Origin: Prunella strophiata
Lineage: Eukaryota > Chordata > Aves > Passeriformes > Prunellidae
Reading direction: 5' to 3'
DNA: 64,000 bases
Assembly: GCA_036583965.1 (NCBI GenBank)
Contig: JAZBQD010000027.1
Coordinates: forward strand, 25,365,001-25,429,000
Shown: positions 14,649 to 28,099 of the stretch, in pieces
Numbering within the stretch: position 1 is the first letter of the stretch
How the letters are laid out: each line of letters begins with the position of its first letter
The notes under the pieces: generated by a model
Databases searched by the model: none
What the model was told of the DNA's origin: nothing
What the model saw: the letters and a program-made list of their open reading frames with translations, nothing else
Made by a program: the position numbers and the translations under genes

Positions 14649-15155
14649 GAGAATCCCAGAACAGTTTGGGTTGAAAAGGACATTAGAGATCATCTAGTTG
14701 TAAACCCCTGCTATGGGCAGCAACACCTTCCACTAGATCAGGCTTCTCCAAGCTTTGTCCAACCTGGCCTTGAACACTTCCAGGGATGGAGCAGCCACAG
14801 CTTCTCTGGGCACCCTGTGCCAGGGCCTCACCACCCTCACAGGGAAGAAATTTTTTTCCTAATATCTAATCTAAACCTACTCTCTTTCAGTTTCAGCCAA
14901 CCCCTTGTCCTGTCACTACATGATCTTGTAAATAGTCTCTCTCCAGCTTTCTTGTAGGTACTGGAAGGCTGCAATTAGATCACCCTGAAGCCTTCTATTT
15001 TCCAAGCTGAACAATCCCAATTCTCTCAGCATCATAGGAGAGGTGCTGAATCCCTCTAATCAACTTTGTGGCCTCCTCTGGACTTGCTCCAACAGGTCCA
15101 TGTCCTTGCTGTGCTGGGGCCCCAGAGCTGGGGTCTCACCAGAATGGAGCAGCTT
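14649..15155 (-). mobile_element. CR1 LINE 3' fragment
   Basis: On the plus strand this reads as the reverse complement of a CR1 3' end: it starts near AGAATCCCAGAACAGTTTGG, passes the CCTTGAACACTTCCAGGGATG and TTCTCTCAGCATCATAGGAG blocks and ends near GGGGTCTCACCAGAATGGAG. It is about 500 bp, 5'-truncated as usual for CR1, and lies in the same orientation as ACBD6, just past the exon 6 donor. Confidence 0.9.
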
Positions 15156-15278
15156 TTCTGTGATAAATACCCTGAGAGAACTTGCTGTGGAGTTTGGGAA
15201 GAATCCAGTTTCATGGAAACATTTGGTCAGGAGGCTGTGTAACACATCAATCCAATTCACCTCAGTGCTCCCCCTTAC

Positions 15279-15368
15279 CTGGATGTTCACATCAGCAGCG
15301 TTCTGTAACAGAACTGAAACCAGCTCCTTGTGTCCTCTGTCACATGCCCAGTGGAGCAGAGCCCGGCC
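15279..15368 (-). CDS. ACBD6: ACBD6 coding exon 6 (ankyrin repeat 1)
   Basis: Encodes residues 185-214: GRALLHWACDRGHKELVSVL, then LQNAADVNIQ. It is a near-complete ankyrin repeat with the G-(R/T)-LLHWA start, the G--ELV--LL helix and the A-DVN--D-type ending; the first repeat of human ACBD6 is almost the same. The acceptor is gtttcag|GGC and the donor ATCCAG|gtaagg. It is 90 nt, exactly 30 codons, phase 0 at both ends. The next exon should begin with D-(N/S)-EGQTALHYA, and no such sequence was seen further left. About 124 bp past its donor lies a CR1 copy, and an apparent ORF running from exon 6 across the donor into CR1 is an artefact. Confidence 0.94.
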
Positions 15369-15403
15369 CTGAAACAGCCAGGAGAAAATTAACAAAGCCA
15401 AGC

Positions 15404-15422
15404 AAAAAAAAAAAAAAAAAAA
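15404..15422. repeat. Poly-A tract beside exon 6
   Basis: 19 A on the plus strand, a T run on the transcribed ACBD6 strand 36 nt upstream of the exon 6 acceptor. It may be part of an extended polypyrimidine region. Confidence 0.9.
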
Positions 15423-17605
15423 CCCTATGGAAAATCAGTCTCGCTATTAAGTAATAAGCACCAATACCAAAATTAACACAGACTTAAAAAAAATTCAAAA
15501 TAATATAGTATGCCACTTACTGGTGATTTGGACTTCCACAAGAATGCTAGAAATGTCAAAAGTGACACATTGTTCAATTTTTCATTAATTTACCACCACA
15601 CCCACAAGACAGCAAAAAACTTAGAGGGGAAAAGCAGCAAAGTGTGAAACACAGGAGCCAGGACATTATTTGTTTTCTTGTATAGATTTAGGATTTTGGC
15701 ACCTCTGACTTTTATGGGAGCAATGATTTACACAGCCAGGGTAGGATATTCAATACTGCCTAAGTCACCTGGATGCCAAGTCCCCAAAAGCTCATTCCTC
15801 TGGTAGGTCTGAAGCACTCAAGCCATGGGTCCTGCCTCTGCTGGAAGAGAAGATTAAAACTGCATGTCTGGGCAGGCACCCCTCACTGTCCTCTTTTGGC
15901 CAGGCTGCTGCATCCATACCTCCAGCACCTCCCAGACCTTCAGAGTTTGTGTCCCATCCCCTTTCTACAGGGGTCTGCCACCATGGGATGGGATGTAATG
16001 GAAGTTCAGAACTTCCCCTGCCCAAGGGCATGGGAAGTAGCTTAGGATCCCTGAGAAAGGTAACTCAAAGTAGTTTGAGATGGCAAACAAAGAAGAAAAC
16101 CTTCTATGTACACTTTGCAAATTAGCCTTAATGTTCTATCAGTCTCTCCTGGTTTAGGACAGCACACTTGTAAGGGATTTCTTGGAACTCACCCTGCAGA
16201 TCACCAGGAATCACCTCCCTCAAGCTGTGACACCATCAGACTGACCTGTGTTTTCCAATATGCCAAGGAAAACAGTCACAGACCCTCACAAAAGAAATCA
16301 TTTAAATTAGCCCATGCCTGGCTATAAATCTCTTGACAAAGCAGTGGGGAACAAGGTGAGCAACTCATTTATCTGCTAATGGGAACTGTGAGCCAAATTT
16401 CCTGGCCATGGTGCCAGAAAGCAGGAGGGGCAGAAGACACCTGTGACCAAAGCTCCCACTGCTTCTGCTGGATATTCCTGGTCAGAGCAGCACAATTTTA
16501 AATCAGGAAATTCACACTTTTTGACCCAGAGACTAATTAATTTGTAACATGTAATTTTAATGTTACACTGATTAACCTTGCATTAGAATGAATTTTCTGA
16601 CAGTGACTTTCTATGGAAGCACTGATGACATCCACAGGCCATTTAATGATTCATATTCTTGCACTCAACACCCCTATCAGTCTAAAAGGGGGAAAGAGTA
16701 CAACTTAAAACAATTGGAAAACATGGAGAGATCTTTAATTCACGTTTTGCATCCTTAACTCATCTCTGCACTGGTAATTATTTAAGACTTAGGATTTCAG
16801 TTGGACAAATACCAACTTTTTTCAAGCCACAGATGTTTATCTCAAAAGGAAGAGGCACATCTGAAATATGCACAATAGCAAGAAATACTTGAACAGATGA
16901 TTTTAGTGTCTTGATATATGTGTAGAGGAATAATATTGCAATTATTCAAATGAATTTATTGTACAATTACGTGATAAAATAAAGGCACTTTATCCATTAT
17001 ATCAAAATTCATGCTACAGATTAGGGGCTAAAATATATTGGTTTACATTTGTCTCTGGACAAGGAGAATCTTATTTTATTGGTGCTGAACCTGGCTGAGA
17101 CCAATAAAGGAAAACCAAGTTAGTTGTGACAGCTCAGGGGTACCAGAGCACTGTGCAACTGGTCCTGCCCATGACACTGGCAGGCTGGCTTCTGCTACAC
17201 ATGGTGCCTTTTGAACAAGACAAAACCCTGAAGCCTGATCATCCACAGTCATTAAAAATCTCCTTGTGCTATTTGCAGGAGTATGGATTTCAAGTCTTGG
17301 GCCAATTCCACTTTGGGTAATTACACTCTGCTTACCTATATATTTTCTCCACAACTCTAAATGGATATAATATTTTCTAATTAGTGCCTTAAATGGCTCT
17401 GCATTGTAATTGTGCACTATTAAACAGCTGACACATTCCATCCAAGAAATGCCTGCAGCATGCTACGCCCTCGACACGGGGTACAAGGGGCTTTGGAGAC
17501 CTTCTGTGCAAGAGCACACCAGGAGATGTGGAAGGAAAAATACCTCCAGAAGAATCTCAACCCACTTACTGGATAACAAAGAGCATTACTACAAATTTGG
17601 TACTT

Positions 17606-17662
17606 AAAATGGTTGGATTTGATGATCTTAGAGGTCTTTTTCAACCTTAATGGCTCTATGGA
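17606..17662 (+). mobile_element. CR1 LINE 3' tail, plus orientation (short)
   Basis: GGTTGGATTTGATGATCTTA followed by GAGGTCTTTTTCAACCTTAA and TGGCTCTATGG is the last 55 bp of a CR1 copy, severely truncated. Confidence 0.8.
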
Positions 17663-18172
17663 AACTAGATAATATTCACAACTATTTGTAGAACATCAGA
17701 ATAACAGTCAACAGCTTTAGCTAACATACTTAGGCAGCTATACAGCTACAAAATCCACTTGTTTCCCATGTGTTTCTTAAAATAAACCTTAGTGATAAGT
17801 CAAGCTTAAATTGAACATACAGTCCTAGTCTTTGTTTAGCAGTGATATTACCTCTGCACACAGAAAAACCTTTTAGTCTGCCCAGCTGCTGCTTTATATC
17901 AGCATCTAGCATGTGTTTGTGTGTTTAAACAATGTAACAGAGATCTTAAGGGCCACAGATTGAGCTTTCCCAAAACAATTCCCATATGACAATTTCATTA
18001 AGCAGTGAGAGACTCAAAGCAACAAGAATAATTTCACGTAGGAAAGCACTGCAGCAGAGGTCTAGGCTAGGTGCAGTCAAACATCAAGGTACTCCCTGCC
18101 TGCAATTCAAACACAACAGTTGTTGCAGAAGTTACTTGAGAGGATGCATTTCCCCCCTGCCTTTGAAGTATT

Positions 18173-18194
18173 AAAAAAAAAAAAAAAAAAAAAA
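18173..18194. repeat. Poly-A tract
   Basis: 22 consecutive A within intron 5. Confidence 0.9.
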
Positions 18195-21100
18195 GCATAA
18201 AAATAGCCCCAATGCACTAACCCTGCCTCTTAAATCTTCTGTGCTTTGCTTGGCTAACCGCTGCCAGCTTGGCCAGCTCCTGCAGCAGTTTCTCAAGCCA
18301 ACAGCACATCAATTCTGCTCAGCTCCAAGTCACAGGGTGTTCACAAACAAAGCACAGGACAGGGATTTGTCTCCCATACACTGAGTCGGCAGACAAATGG
18401 ATGGGAATGATTTTCACATCAATTAGCCTGAGCAGAGAAAGGGGAGAACAAAGCCAAACCGAATGGATGTGCTACAGTATAAAACTACACTTCCAAGCAT
18501 GATGCTTGCAGCTATAATGGCTGGGTAGCAACGAGCCACTCTAACTTGTGGCAAGTGTTCTATGAGCAGTAATTAAAAAGAGACAGATATCTACAGAATG
18601 ACTGCATCCCCCTGTGACAGCAGAAACAGTGAATGGAAGGGTTGTTGTTACAATAACACAGGTAAACTTGACTTGGAAGTCAATCGCTTTCAGAGCTCTG
18701 AAATGTTTGTTGAAGCTTTTCTAATGGGAGAAAGACTATAAATCCAGAAGGATGTGACCCTTCTTCAAATACATTTTCCCCCCTGTCCTTTCCTTGGCAA
18801 GCTGGCACCAGTTTGGCACTTGCTGTCTCAAAAGCACAAGGATCAGGGACTAAGTGAGCATCCTGTCAGATGCCTTTCATTAAAGTTTTGGCAAGGGCTT
18901 AGACATCGCACACAGGTAACATGTTTGTTTACTGGGATTTATCCAACAACTAAAAAAATTATCTAGCTACAACCTCCACAGCCCTTGGCACAAATTACAA
19001 AAGCAACTCATCTCTGCCTTTGAGCAGCTCCTGGTTTGCTAGAAGGTGAAGGAAATACTATTTTCAAAAAGGCAGCAATTGAGCCACACTCCCAGGATGT
19101 GCCTGGGGTGACTTCACAGCCACAGTCCATTTCTTATTCCATTAGTCCTGCTGACATACAGAAGGAAAACAGGTTGTTTTAGTCTGTGCTACTTCTTATA
19201 AGTGAATGCAAGCTATTCTGTTGAACTCTGGGCAATTTAGATACAGTAAATGGAAGCTTGTACATGATTACTGTCATTAGGTTCTTTGTTTAATTCTAAA
19301 TTGAAGTTTATCATATCCAAACTGTTAGCAGTATGCTGGCCTGAATTCTGCACATGAAGAGCTTTACTTCTTCTGGGGAGAAGGCCACTTATGCATTGGA
19401 AGTTTCCCAGTGCATCTATCTAAACCCCAGGATCTTCTGCTGCCCTTTCTGAAATCCTTTTGCTTTGACTAAGTTGGCTCATCTGCACTTTACCGTTTTT
19501 ATTCTTTCTCCTTTCACTGACTTCTTCCAGGTTTGCACAAATAGGGGGATACAATTAGGTGGAGTACTACCATATCACATAAAAATAAAATCTAAACACC
19601 CTACCATCCCAGCCAAGGCTTTATTGTCCAAGGAAAGGCTGAGCTGAGTGTCTTTGCAGCTTAGCACGAGCCTATTTGGTGCTTCAGTAGATTTTGTTTC
19701 ATAAGAAGTTAACGCTTTGTATGTACCTGCTGACATTTTCAATTTATAGGTATTTAAATCAAAGGATTGATAGTGTGAATTATGTCCAGAAGCCAGGTGA
19801 GGCAGCTTTTGGATTTGGCAGGACGTATTTACACAGTAACACTAAAATAGTTAATAAAAATGACAAGATTGTAATTGCATGCACTTCACAAAAGGCTCAG
19901 TCTGGGTTGTCTCTAGTCTAAAATAGGTTCTAAAACCTCAATCAACCTGCATGATATTGGAAAAGAAGTTACTTCCCAGACTGGGCAGAACATGCTTGTA
20001 TACCAAACAACACTGGCAATGCTTTCAGTTCCACAATATATAATGAAACAATTATTTCTTTCAGATTCTTCCTTTATGCTGGGTTTTTTGGGGTTTTTGA
20101 GCATTTGTTGGGGTAAACCAGAATTGTTGAAGCTTTGAGAATTTGATCTATGGGAGGATTTTGTCCCAGTGGGAATCCTCTCACAAGTCCTCCACAGGTA
20201 GGCAGATGTTTTTGGCTCCTGCCTGTGCTGAAGCAATCCCATACTCTGCAACAGCCACCTGCTAAATATCCATCAGTTAGAAATAGGACTTCTTTTACAT
20301 CAGGGACTCATGGATAACTCCCAAAGAGGATGTCATCTGGTAGTTTTTTACACAGTTCAGATACTTCAGCTTCCACAAAATATTTTGATTTTTTTTTAAA
20401 CAGTATTTCTTTGGCTGAAAACAAGCATATTTGAACAGAACAAGCACATTACTTGAACAGAAAGGAAAATACGAGCTTCTGAATGCTGCTAACTACAAAA
20501 AAAGTACCTGCCAGTGGAAACAAAGCAATGCTAACATGCACTTATTGCAAGCATGTGATCCTAAAAATGAGCTTTTATTAATTAACAGACTCCAGCTGCA
20601 TTTGGGACTGCCCTGGACATCTCCTCCTGTAACCCATGATCAGCAGGAGGAGGATGGAGCTCAGGAACAGTGCTGTTGCAGCAACTGTGTGGCACATGAC
20701 AGTTTCAGTTCATTGAATTTATGATGTGAAATTCCAGTCCTGATTGTGAACACCCTCCCTCCTCTCCTCTGAAAATTAATTCACATGAATTCCTGATTAA
20801 TAATAAAAGGCCCTGCCATCAGCATTCAGAGCCCCAGCCGGGGCTGTCATGGCTCAGAGGGCAGAAATCTGCTTAGAGCTACAGGAGAACCCAAATGAAT
20901 TTGTGGCGTCTCAGTCTATGAATGTCTAAGCACTTCATCTGTTCACCAAAATACAACGTGCTGGAAGGAGCTGGGCTCAGGCTGGACCAGGGACAGGGCT
21001 AGGTGGCAGTGTGCAAGCAGGGAAACCTAAGTGACAAACCTGGTATTGCCACAAGTCCTGAAGGATCAACAGGAAATTGCCCCTACCAGGTGTTTATTCC

Positions 21101-21704
21101 TACCAAAAAAAAGGATGAAGCCAATTCACAGTTTCAGACTGTTTTTTCTTGGGGTTTCTGGCAATGCCTGTATTACCTCCCTGTGGGGGAATGGTGGTTT
21201 GAGTTTGATGAGCAGGGAAAGGCTGGACAATGTCACTGTTTATTGGAAGCTGGAAAGCCTCTGTCACTTATTTCCCCTCCATCTGAGAATGATGAAAAGC
21301 TTGTGGCATGTCAGAAATCCTCCTTCAACCTGAACAGACTTCATGGGTCAACAAAGGTGTTTCCCTCACTTCCTACTTCTGTTTGGCCACATTTAGTGTA
21401 CTAAGTGGGGAAAGGGAGGTATTCAGAAGATCTAACTCTGCAAGTGGCTGCTGGTATTGCTGAAAATAACATGGAAACTAAGTTTGTGATCTGACATGCT
21501 ACAGCCCCACAATTAGACATCCACACTACCAGAAATCCAGTGGAAAGCTGTTTCCAAACAGATTACCCTGTCCCCATGACCAAGTGTTTGGCCAACTGTT
21601 GCAGCAGTTACAACAATTCTAATAATGGAATTTTAAAAAGGAGTAGCAGTGAATTAATATACAAAACAGATAAAAGATTGATGGTCCTTATCTTTTCTCC
21701 ATAC

Positions 21705-21810
21705 CTCCTCATCTGTGACATTCACATCCACTTTTTTTGATTGAATGGCTTTGGTTACATAGTCAATGTTGTTTTCTCTGCAGTAATCAAAAATGTTCTT
21801 GTCCTCTTCC
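21705..21810 (-). CDS. ACBD6: ACBD6 coding exon 5 (start of ankyrin region)
   Basis: Encodes the last base of Arg149 and residues 150-184: EEDKNIFDYCRENNIDYVTK, then AIQSKKVDVNVTDEE. This is an ankyrin-like helix pair leading into the first canonical ankyrin repeat, and it is highly similar to human ACBD6. The acceptor is ctgaatag|GG and the donor GAGGAG|gtatgg. The exon is 106 nt; exons 4 and 5 together are 192 nt, so they could be skipped together without a frameshift. Confidence 0.94.
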
Positions 21811-24800
21811 CTATTCAGGAAACAAAAGCAAAAGAAGCACCATGTTACTGCACAACACAGAGGCCATATGCACAATATATGCTCTGACTTTGTTACAGAC
21901 ATTTCAGTGCTGTCATTGGATCAAAACAGGCATCTAATATTGTACATGCAGAATAATGTGCTTTTCCCCACCTCCCCCAAGTTAAGAAACAGAAGATCCC
22001 TCTTCCTAGAAAAACAAAGATTATTTTTAAGATATTATGTCCAGACAAATGTCAGTTTATTCCTGTGAAATGGCACAAGAAATGTATGAAGTTAGCCAGA
22101 AAAATCCATGTTCAAGTTCTGGTATAAATCACTGCAATCCCACAAAAAAGAAAAGGCTAAAGTTGTTCTTCTTGTAAGAGCCACTCTGGGTCACAACAAA
22201 GTCCCATCCAGTGCCATCCATCCTGGACAGAGGCCACCAATGTGGCTTGGAGAGAACAGCAGGACAAACAGGAGACCTGCAGAACAATCTCTCCCTGGCT
22301 AAACACATGTTGGATCCTGGATACAACACCAGCAAGGTCTCACTTAGAACTGTTGCAGGCAGAAAGACCAAATGATGGTGTCACAGGTGCTTGAGTCACA
22401 CCTACAGCTCCTCTCACAGCTAAAAGCAATACTCTGGCTTCAGACACAGTAGAACTTCCATACTTATCTGCCAAACAAACAGCACCTCTAATGAAATTAA
22501 GACCCTTCACAGATTGTTACAAGAATAGTATCCTTAGGCATAACTATAGTGATACCACTGTGCTGCTAGCAGGGAATAAAGAAAAGAGGTCATTGGTTTT
22601 CCAGAAGTAAGCCAAAAGCCCACATAATCCTCTCTTTTTAGTTTCCAGACCAAAACCATGGTTCAAATGAGCCCATGAGCATTGCTATGGGACTTGGCAG
22701 CTTCACAGGAGTTAGAGTTGTTGCCTCACATGACGTCCCCAGTTTTCAATCACCTTAGCTAAAGACCTTCTGGATGCTCAGCAGAACTCAGACTGACAGC
22801 CTCAGTTACTCAGAGAAAAGGGAGCTGGAGCTGGTCAGACCCAGTAAGGAGCTCAGTCTGCTGTGGGCAGGAGAAATGCAACCGGGAAATTTGAGAATTG
22901 ATCCCCTGGTGCTAAAAGGCAACAGTTCATCTGCACTGCTCTTGAACTCACAGGCTGAAGAACTCCAGGAAGGAAAAGTAAAATCTAGATAGCATTGGCA
23001 TTTCTGAGCAATGGGTTACAAACAAAAAGTGACACTCTTCGACCTGTAGTCCCCCAAAAATGAAATGCCTGTGAGGCCATGTCCTCTGCAGAGTGCCATG
23101 ACCCAACTTTGACTTTGTCTTTTATTGTTATGCACCTGGCTTGCTGAGGTACAGTCTGATTCTTCACACCTCAAGCATGTGTCCTGCCAGGGCGCCAGAA
23201 AAAGGTGGGAAAAAGCATTGATACTTGCTCCAATGGCAGATCACTGCTTTCTCCAAAGAATTCACTTCCTCTGCCCTCCCTCTCACCTTGCTGCCTCAGT
23301 AGCACTGTTCTCCAGTACAGCACCCCTACTCCTTTGTACACAGGCAGTCCCTGCAGAGACACCTGAACTGCACCTTTCTAGTAAAGAGCTGGGAGCCACA
23401 CAGGATTCCACACTCTGTGTTTAGGCCTAAGGGCATTACAGGAGGCTCCCAATTTCTTGAACTCGTTTGAACATCCCAGTTTGTCATGAACTCGTTCCTT
23501 GGAGGTCTTGCCCACTTGTTACACATAAGCTCCTGGGAAACAGATCACTGAATTCTTTAAATGCAATTACCCTGAATTCCAGGAAAAAAAGAATCTCACA
23601 GTGGGATTAGAAAAGGCAAAAGCTTATACTGCTTGAGATGAAGCTTGACAGACTCATGATGGAGGTCACAAAACATGCCTGCCCCTGCTAACAAGGGCTG
23701 ATGTGATATGCTGGGAAGTCCCTCCAGTCCCACCTTGTTAGTACAACCTCTCCAGCACAGCCCTGGCTGCCGAGAGCAGCCTTTTGGGAGAAGCTGCTTT
23801 TCAAACAACCCTGTACAGGAACTTGGTTCCCACTGTGCAGCCACACCTCCCTCATTTATTACAGATCACTCTTTCTTCCATAACACCAAAGCAAACACAA
23901 GTCCCCTCTCACTAGAGAGGCCCACAACCACCCCCAGTTACTTCTGGGTGATTTTCCATGTCACAACCATGAGCTGGGCTGTGCCATTCCCTCCCTGGCA
24001 GTGATGCCACCTGGTCATTCCACATGCTGCAGAGCCCTGACAGAGCTCACAGGGCAGCACCAGAGGTACCAGCAGGAACATGGTAGCCATAAAGCACCTG
24101 ACTGTGCTCCACAGGGAGCATCCATAGGGTCTGTGCCAGCAGAGAGGGCACAGCAACCCTGACCTACCATAACCAGTCCATTTTCCCACCACAGCCTCCA
24201 GACACGGACTTTTAATGTCTTTTCCTGAGGATATTATTGTCTGTAAGGGGAAAATGACCTGACACAGCTATTTGGATATGATTTAGTTTTCTGGAATAAC
24301 CAACTCTGCAAATGCTCTATATATCCCCATTCCAAAAAACCACTTTTCTTTCAGAAGTGTCCACAATGGAATTAATCCAGAATACCAATTTCCCCACCCG
24401 AAGATAAGGTTTCGGGAAATTTCGTTCTTCTGCTCTGCATTTATTTCTCAATCTTTAAACCATTCCTTTGCTCCTGACGCCCTCCTTAAAAAAATTAAGC
24501 ATATATTATATCCAACTTTTCTATAAATATTCACAAAGAGAAACAAGCCCTTTCTCGTCACAATGAGAACATTTTACCTACAAATAAAGTCATATGAAGC
24601 TGCACTCCAGACATTGAAAACAATCTGATCCAGCTAATACCAGGAAGGGAAACTGAGGAAAGAGCTCAGAGGAGTTAAACCCAGATTTTTGGAGGGACCA
24701 ATAATAGGGAAGACATTCTTCTTGAATGGTGTGAATGGAATAATCCCAAGTTACTGTTATTTGCTGACTTTGCATTGAAAACCACAAAGTACAAATAAGA

Positions 24801-26089
24801 AACAGAGCTTGAAAACTTGGCAACTCATTTTTTCCCCTTCCTTTATTTTACATGTGTGTAGTGTATATAATAATACCTCCACCATAGTAGGTACATGAAA
24901 AGAAAAAGGATGTAATGATTTTATCAGACCTGTTCCTAGCAGGAATTTGTACTCTTCATAAAACTGGTAAGAGTCAGCAGCAAGGCCCAGAAAGTGCCAG
25001 AAACAGGCAAAAACCAGACAGAAACATGTGAGAAATACAGAAGTGACAGTGCAAAGACATGCTTAGATCATGTTATGGGGGAGAGAACCCACAGCATTTC
25101 CATCAGTATTTTCAGAAAAAAAATCTCAATTTAAATAAAAAATACAGTATTCAGGACATCTTCAGATGAGGAGTACCATGAAACTCAACCTAATGGAGAT
25201 GTGCACAATAATGCAAAACCTGTAGCTAAAAGGAAGACTTGGATGCAGTTTTCTTTCCACATCAAATTGCTGAGATAAAAAGGAGTCTTCAAGTCAGCAA
25301 GCACCTGACTGTCAGTAAAGACAGGGAGAGCTTTTTTATCTATTTCCTGAGGATGGCCAGAGAGTTTCTCTTCTCCTTTGCTGATGGCCCCCAGAGCTAT
25401 TTCCTTGTGCTCTCCCCCATCCCCAGTAAGACGGTAATTCTGATTTAAATACGAGTTGAAGTGTACCTGTTGCCTGCAAATAACACATGGGCAGCTTTTA
25501 GCATCCTTGAATAAAAGGATTTGGAAGAACTTAAACCAAGTCATTTCTCCCCAGGCTTAGAAGGCTTTGCAAGCTTTTTTCCATAGGCTGTACAAAACAC
25601 ACGTGTTCGGTTTAAAACAGCTTATGGAAAAGATCTGCTGCCAGTTGATAATTTCCTTCTTATCTGGAGTGCTGTAAGACTCCTTGCTTTCTAAACAGCA
25701 CCAAGGCTACCACTGAAAAGGGCAAAGAAGAGATTTGAAATTCCCATTGTTTTACCCTTGTGCAGAGAACACCCTCCAGGTTTGCCCTTTCCCCTCCCTC
25801 CCCCTCCGCAGGTTACCTCCAGCGCAAAGCTCAGGGCGGGGGACTGAGGCCAGGCTCTACTGTGGGCATCCTCTCGCGTTTTCCTGGGGCTGGTCCAAGG
25901 CACATCCCAGTGGATTTGCTGAGGAGTGGCCCCGGGTGCCGCTAACAGGTGGCTTCGCCCGTGTGCTTGGCACGGTGCTGCCGCAGGAGCGGCACGGCGG
26001 CGGAGCGGAACGGGACGTGCGCGGGAGCCGCGAGGCGCTCGCAACACTCGCTGTTTATGTCAAGGCCCTGGGCCCCCCAAGGGACCCAT

Positions 26090-26270
26090 TTTCACATAAT
26101 CTATAATTATCTCTTGGCTTTAATCGCCTCGTCACTTCGGAGGCTCTCCTGGGCACAGGAAGAGGAAAAGCTCATTAACTGAACCTTTTCTCCTCTCTCC
26201 AGCCACCCATAGCTTTTAATTGCTTGGTGTTGTTATTATCTATCAGTGCAACTGGGATCATTTTCATAAG
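26090..26270. promoter_or_regulatory. Possible conserved noncoding segment beside a GC-rich patch
   Basis: AT-rich segment with CATAATCTATAATTATC, GCTTTAATCGCC and CTTTTAATTGCTTGG, immediately following a CpG-containing GC-rich patch (25780-26060). The pairing of a CpG patch with TAAT-rich sequence is common in developmental enhancers; this is a weak inference. Confidence 0.2.
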
Positions 26271-28099
26271 AAAGGGTGGTGGGAGGGAGGGAGGCAGGAG
26301 CAGGTCCCTGAGGTACGCTCCACAGACAAACCTTTGCTTTCTCAATTATTTATGCCAGCTGAGGTTTTACAAGCTGAATAAATCCATAACTCAAGTTTAT
26401 TTTGAGCCGGCAGGCCGTCCCGAGGGAAGTGTTGCCCACTTGCCGGCACACTCGTGTGCCATCCCTCTGAGAGCCGCCGGGACACGGCGGGACATGTCAT
26501 CCAATTCCCCACCCACAGGAGGCAGCCGGGAAAACTCCGAGTGGGAGCCACCACAGAAGGATGTGCCCTCCAAAGGGAAGGCAGGCCTGAGCCCTTTGCA
26601 CAACAAAGCAAAGCCCCAAAGGTCACTGCTCCAGGGAAGGAGTAAAAAGGGGGGAAGCAATAAGCTTGGCAATCATCTTGAAGTCAAAAGATTGGTCCAC
26701 TGAACATCACTATGAGCAACACTGACCTGAAAAACCACAAGTCCCAGCTGCCAGGACCCGCAGGTGTTTTGCTTGAGCACACCATGGGCTCCACAGAACC
26801 AGGAAAGCTCTTCCACAGGGATTGCACAGCCCAGCACTTATGTGAGTGACACATCTGTGGCACAACCACCCATATGTACAACACCAGCCTGTAATTCCCA
26901 ACACGGATGCTGCACATCTCTGCAGCTTTACACTCATTACCACTGCTGGTGTTCTCAAAAGTAGGGCTGGAGGGAGATAACAAAACCCCAAAAGTGCTCT
27001 GGATCACTGAGCTCATCCCAAAAGCCGTCGCTGCTCTGAAGCAGCATCCTTGCAATGGATGCTGGAAGCAGCTCTTTAAAATTCAGCGTGCTTTGTGCCT
27101 GACCACATGCAGCGACCTCTGGTATTTTCTGCCAAAACAGTTCATTTGTCTCGCACAACAACTAATCAATTCCCAAGGCCATCCATCACGGGGGCTCGCA
27201 CGAGCCGGCCCGGCAGCGGGACCAGATGGCGGCTGCGTTAGTGGGATTAATACAATTCTGATGGATTGCAGGGCATCAGGCAGGTCCTGCACACCAGGGG
27301 TGCCTGCTCCGCACCCACGTCCTAAATGTTTGCCCCACTCATGATTGGGGTTGCTCCCAAATGTCTGGGGAAGGGTGGTAGCTTTGACCAGAAAAGGGGT
27401 TCTTTAGCATCCCTCTGGATGGAAGAAGTGTAAAACACAGCTCGGGGAGGCCTCTGTGCTGACTGGCAGATGTCATTCCCATCCTGGCATGCCAAGGCCC
27501 TGAGGAAGCAGCTCGTGGCAGAGTGCAGGAGGGCTCCTCCAGTGGAAGTGGAAAGAGGCACGGACATTTGGCAACGTTATTTCTCATTCTCCACCTGCCA
27601 AATCAATGTATTTGTTTCCTGAAAACACTTATAAACTGCCTACTCCTTGCCCTGGCTTAAAAAAAACCCTGAAAAATAAAGCTGGATTTCCAAGGCTGTG
27701 GTATTTTTGGCATGTCTCTCAGATTGTGTCTTGGATGAGATTGATACTGGTAACACATCAGTCAACCTCAGATCACTGGTCATTTCCCAGGTTTGTGAAA
27801 CTCCAATTATAGTGCTTTGATCATGAAAGAGCTCCACTACTACTGCTTTGTTCTGGCAATAAGACCAGAAAAGAGACATAAAGCTTTATGCAGCAGTAAA
27901 AACACCCAAATCACCACTATACTCAGCCTGAAATCACTGATAATTTCTAAATTTTTCCTTCCAAGGGAAACTCCAAGTCCCATCATCAGTCACACAGGAG
28001 TTTTATGCAATGCCTGAGGGGAGATAAGTGATTTGCAGAGAAACCCAGAGGCAGAGCACTATGCTAATACATCCTGCAACTGCTCCCCATTACTCACTG

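Larger units (their letters stand above)
1..15278 (-). other. ACBD6: ACBD6 intron 6, partial (runs off the left edge)
   Basis: I see no exon here. I looked on the minus strand for the second ankyrin repeat (EGQTALHYA, LDIVELLLQSGADPT, LRDQDGCLPEE) and found none. The interval holds a CR1 fragment at 14649-15155, an A/C-rich low-complexity tract at 2177-2296, poly-A tracts at 7208-7228 and 13334-13367, an AAAT microsatellite near 5832-5862, a 22-bp tandem repeat at 8407-8470, and a possible conserved noncoding segment near 5395-5560. The rest looks like unremarkable AT-rich intron. The presence of transcription follows from exon 6 needing 3' exons and is not seen directly. Confidence 0.75.
15369..21704 (-). 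other. ACBD6: ACBD6 intron 5
   Basis: A 6.3-kb phase-0 intron between exons 5 and 6 with GT-AG ends. It contains poly-A tracts at 15404-15422 (close to the exon 6 acceptor) and 18173-18194, and a short plus-strand CR1 3' tail at 17606-17662. AT-rich stretches around 16500-16620 and 16905-17040 have several ATTA/TAAT cores but no clear structure. No further gene was recognised. Confidence 0.85.

Noticed and set aside
15060..15401. 113-codon ORF containing the ankyrin repeat
   Set aside because: Only the part at 15279-15368 is exon. The rest reads past the splice sites into intron and a CR1 copy.
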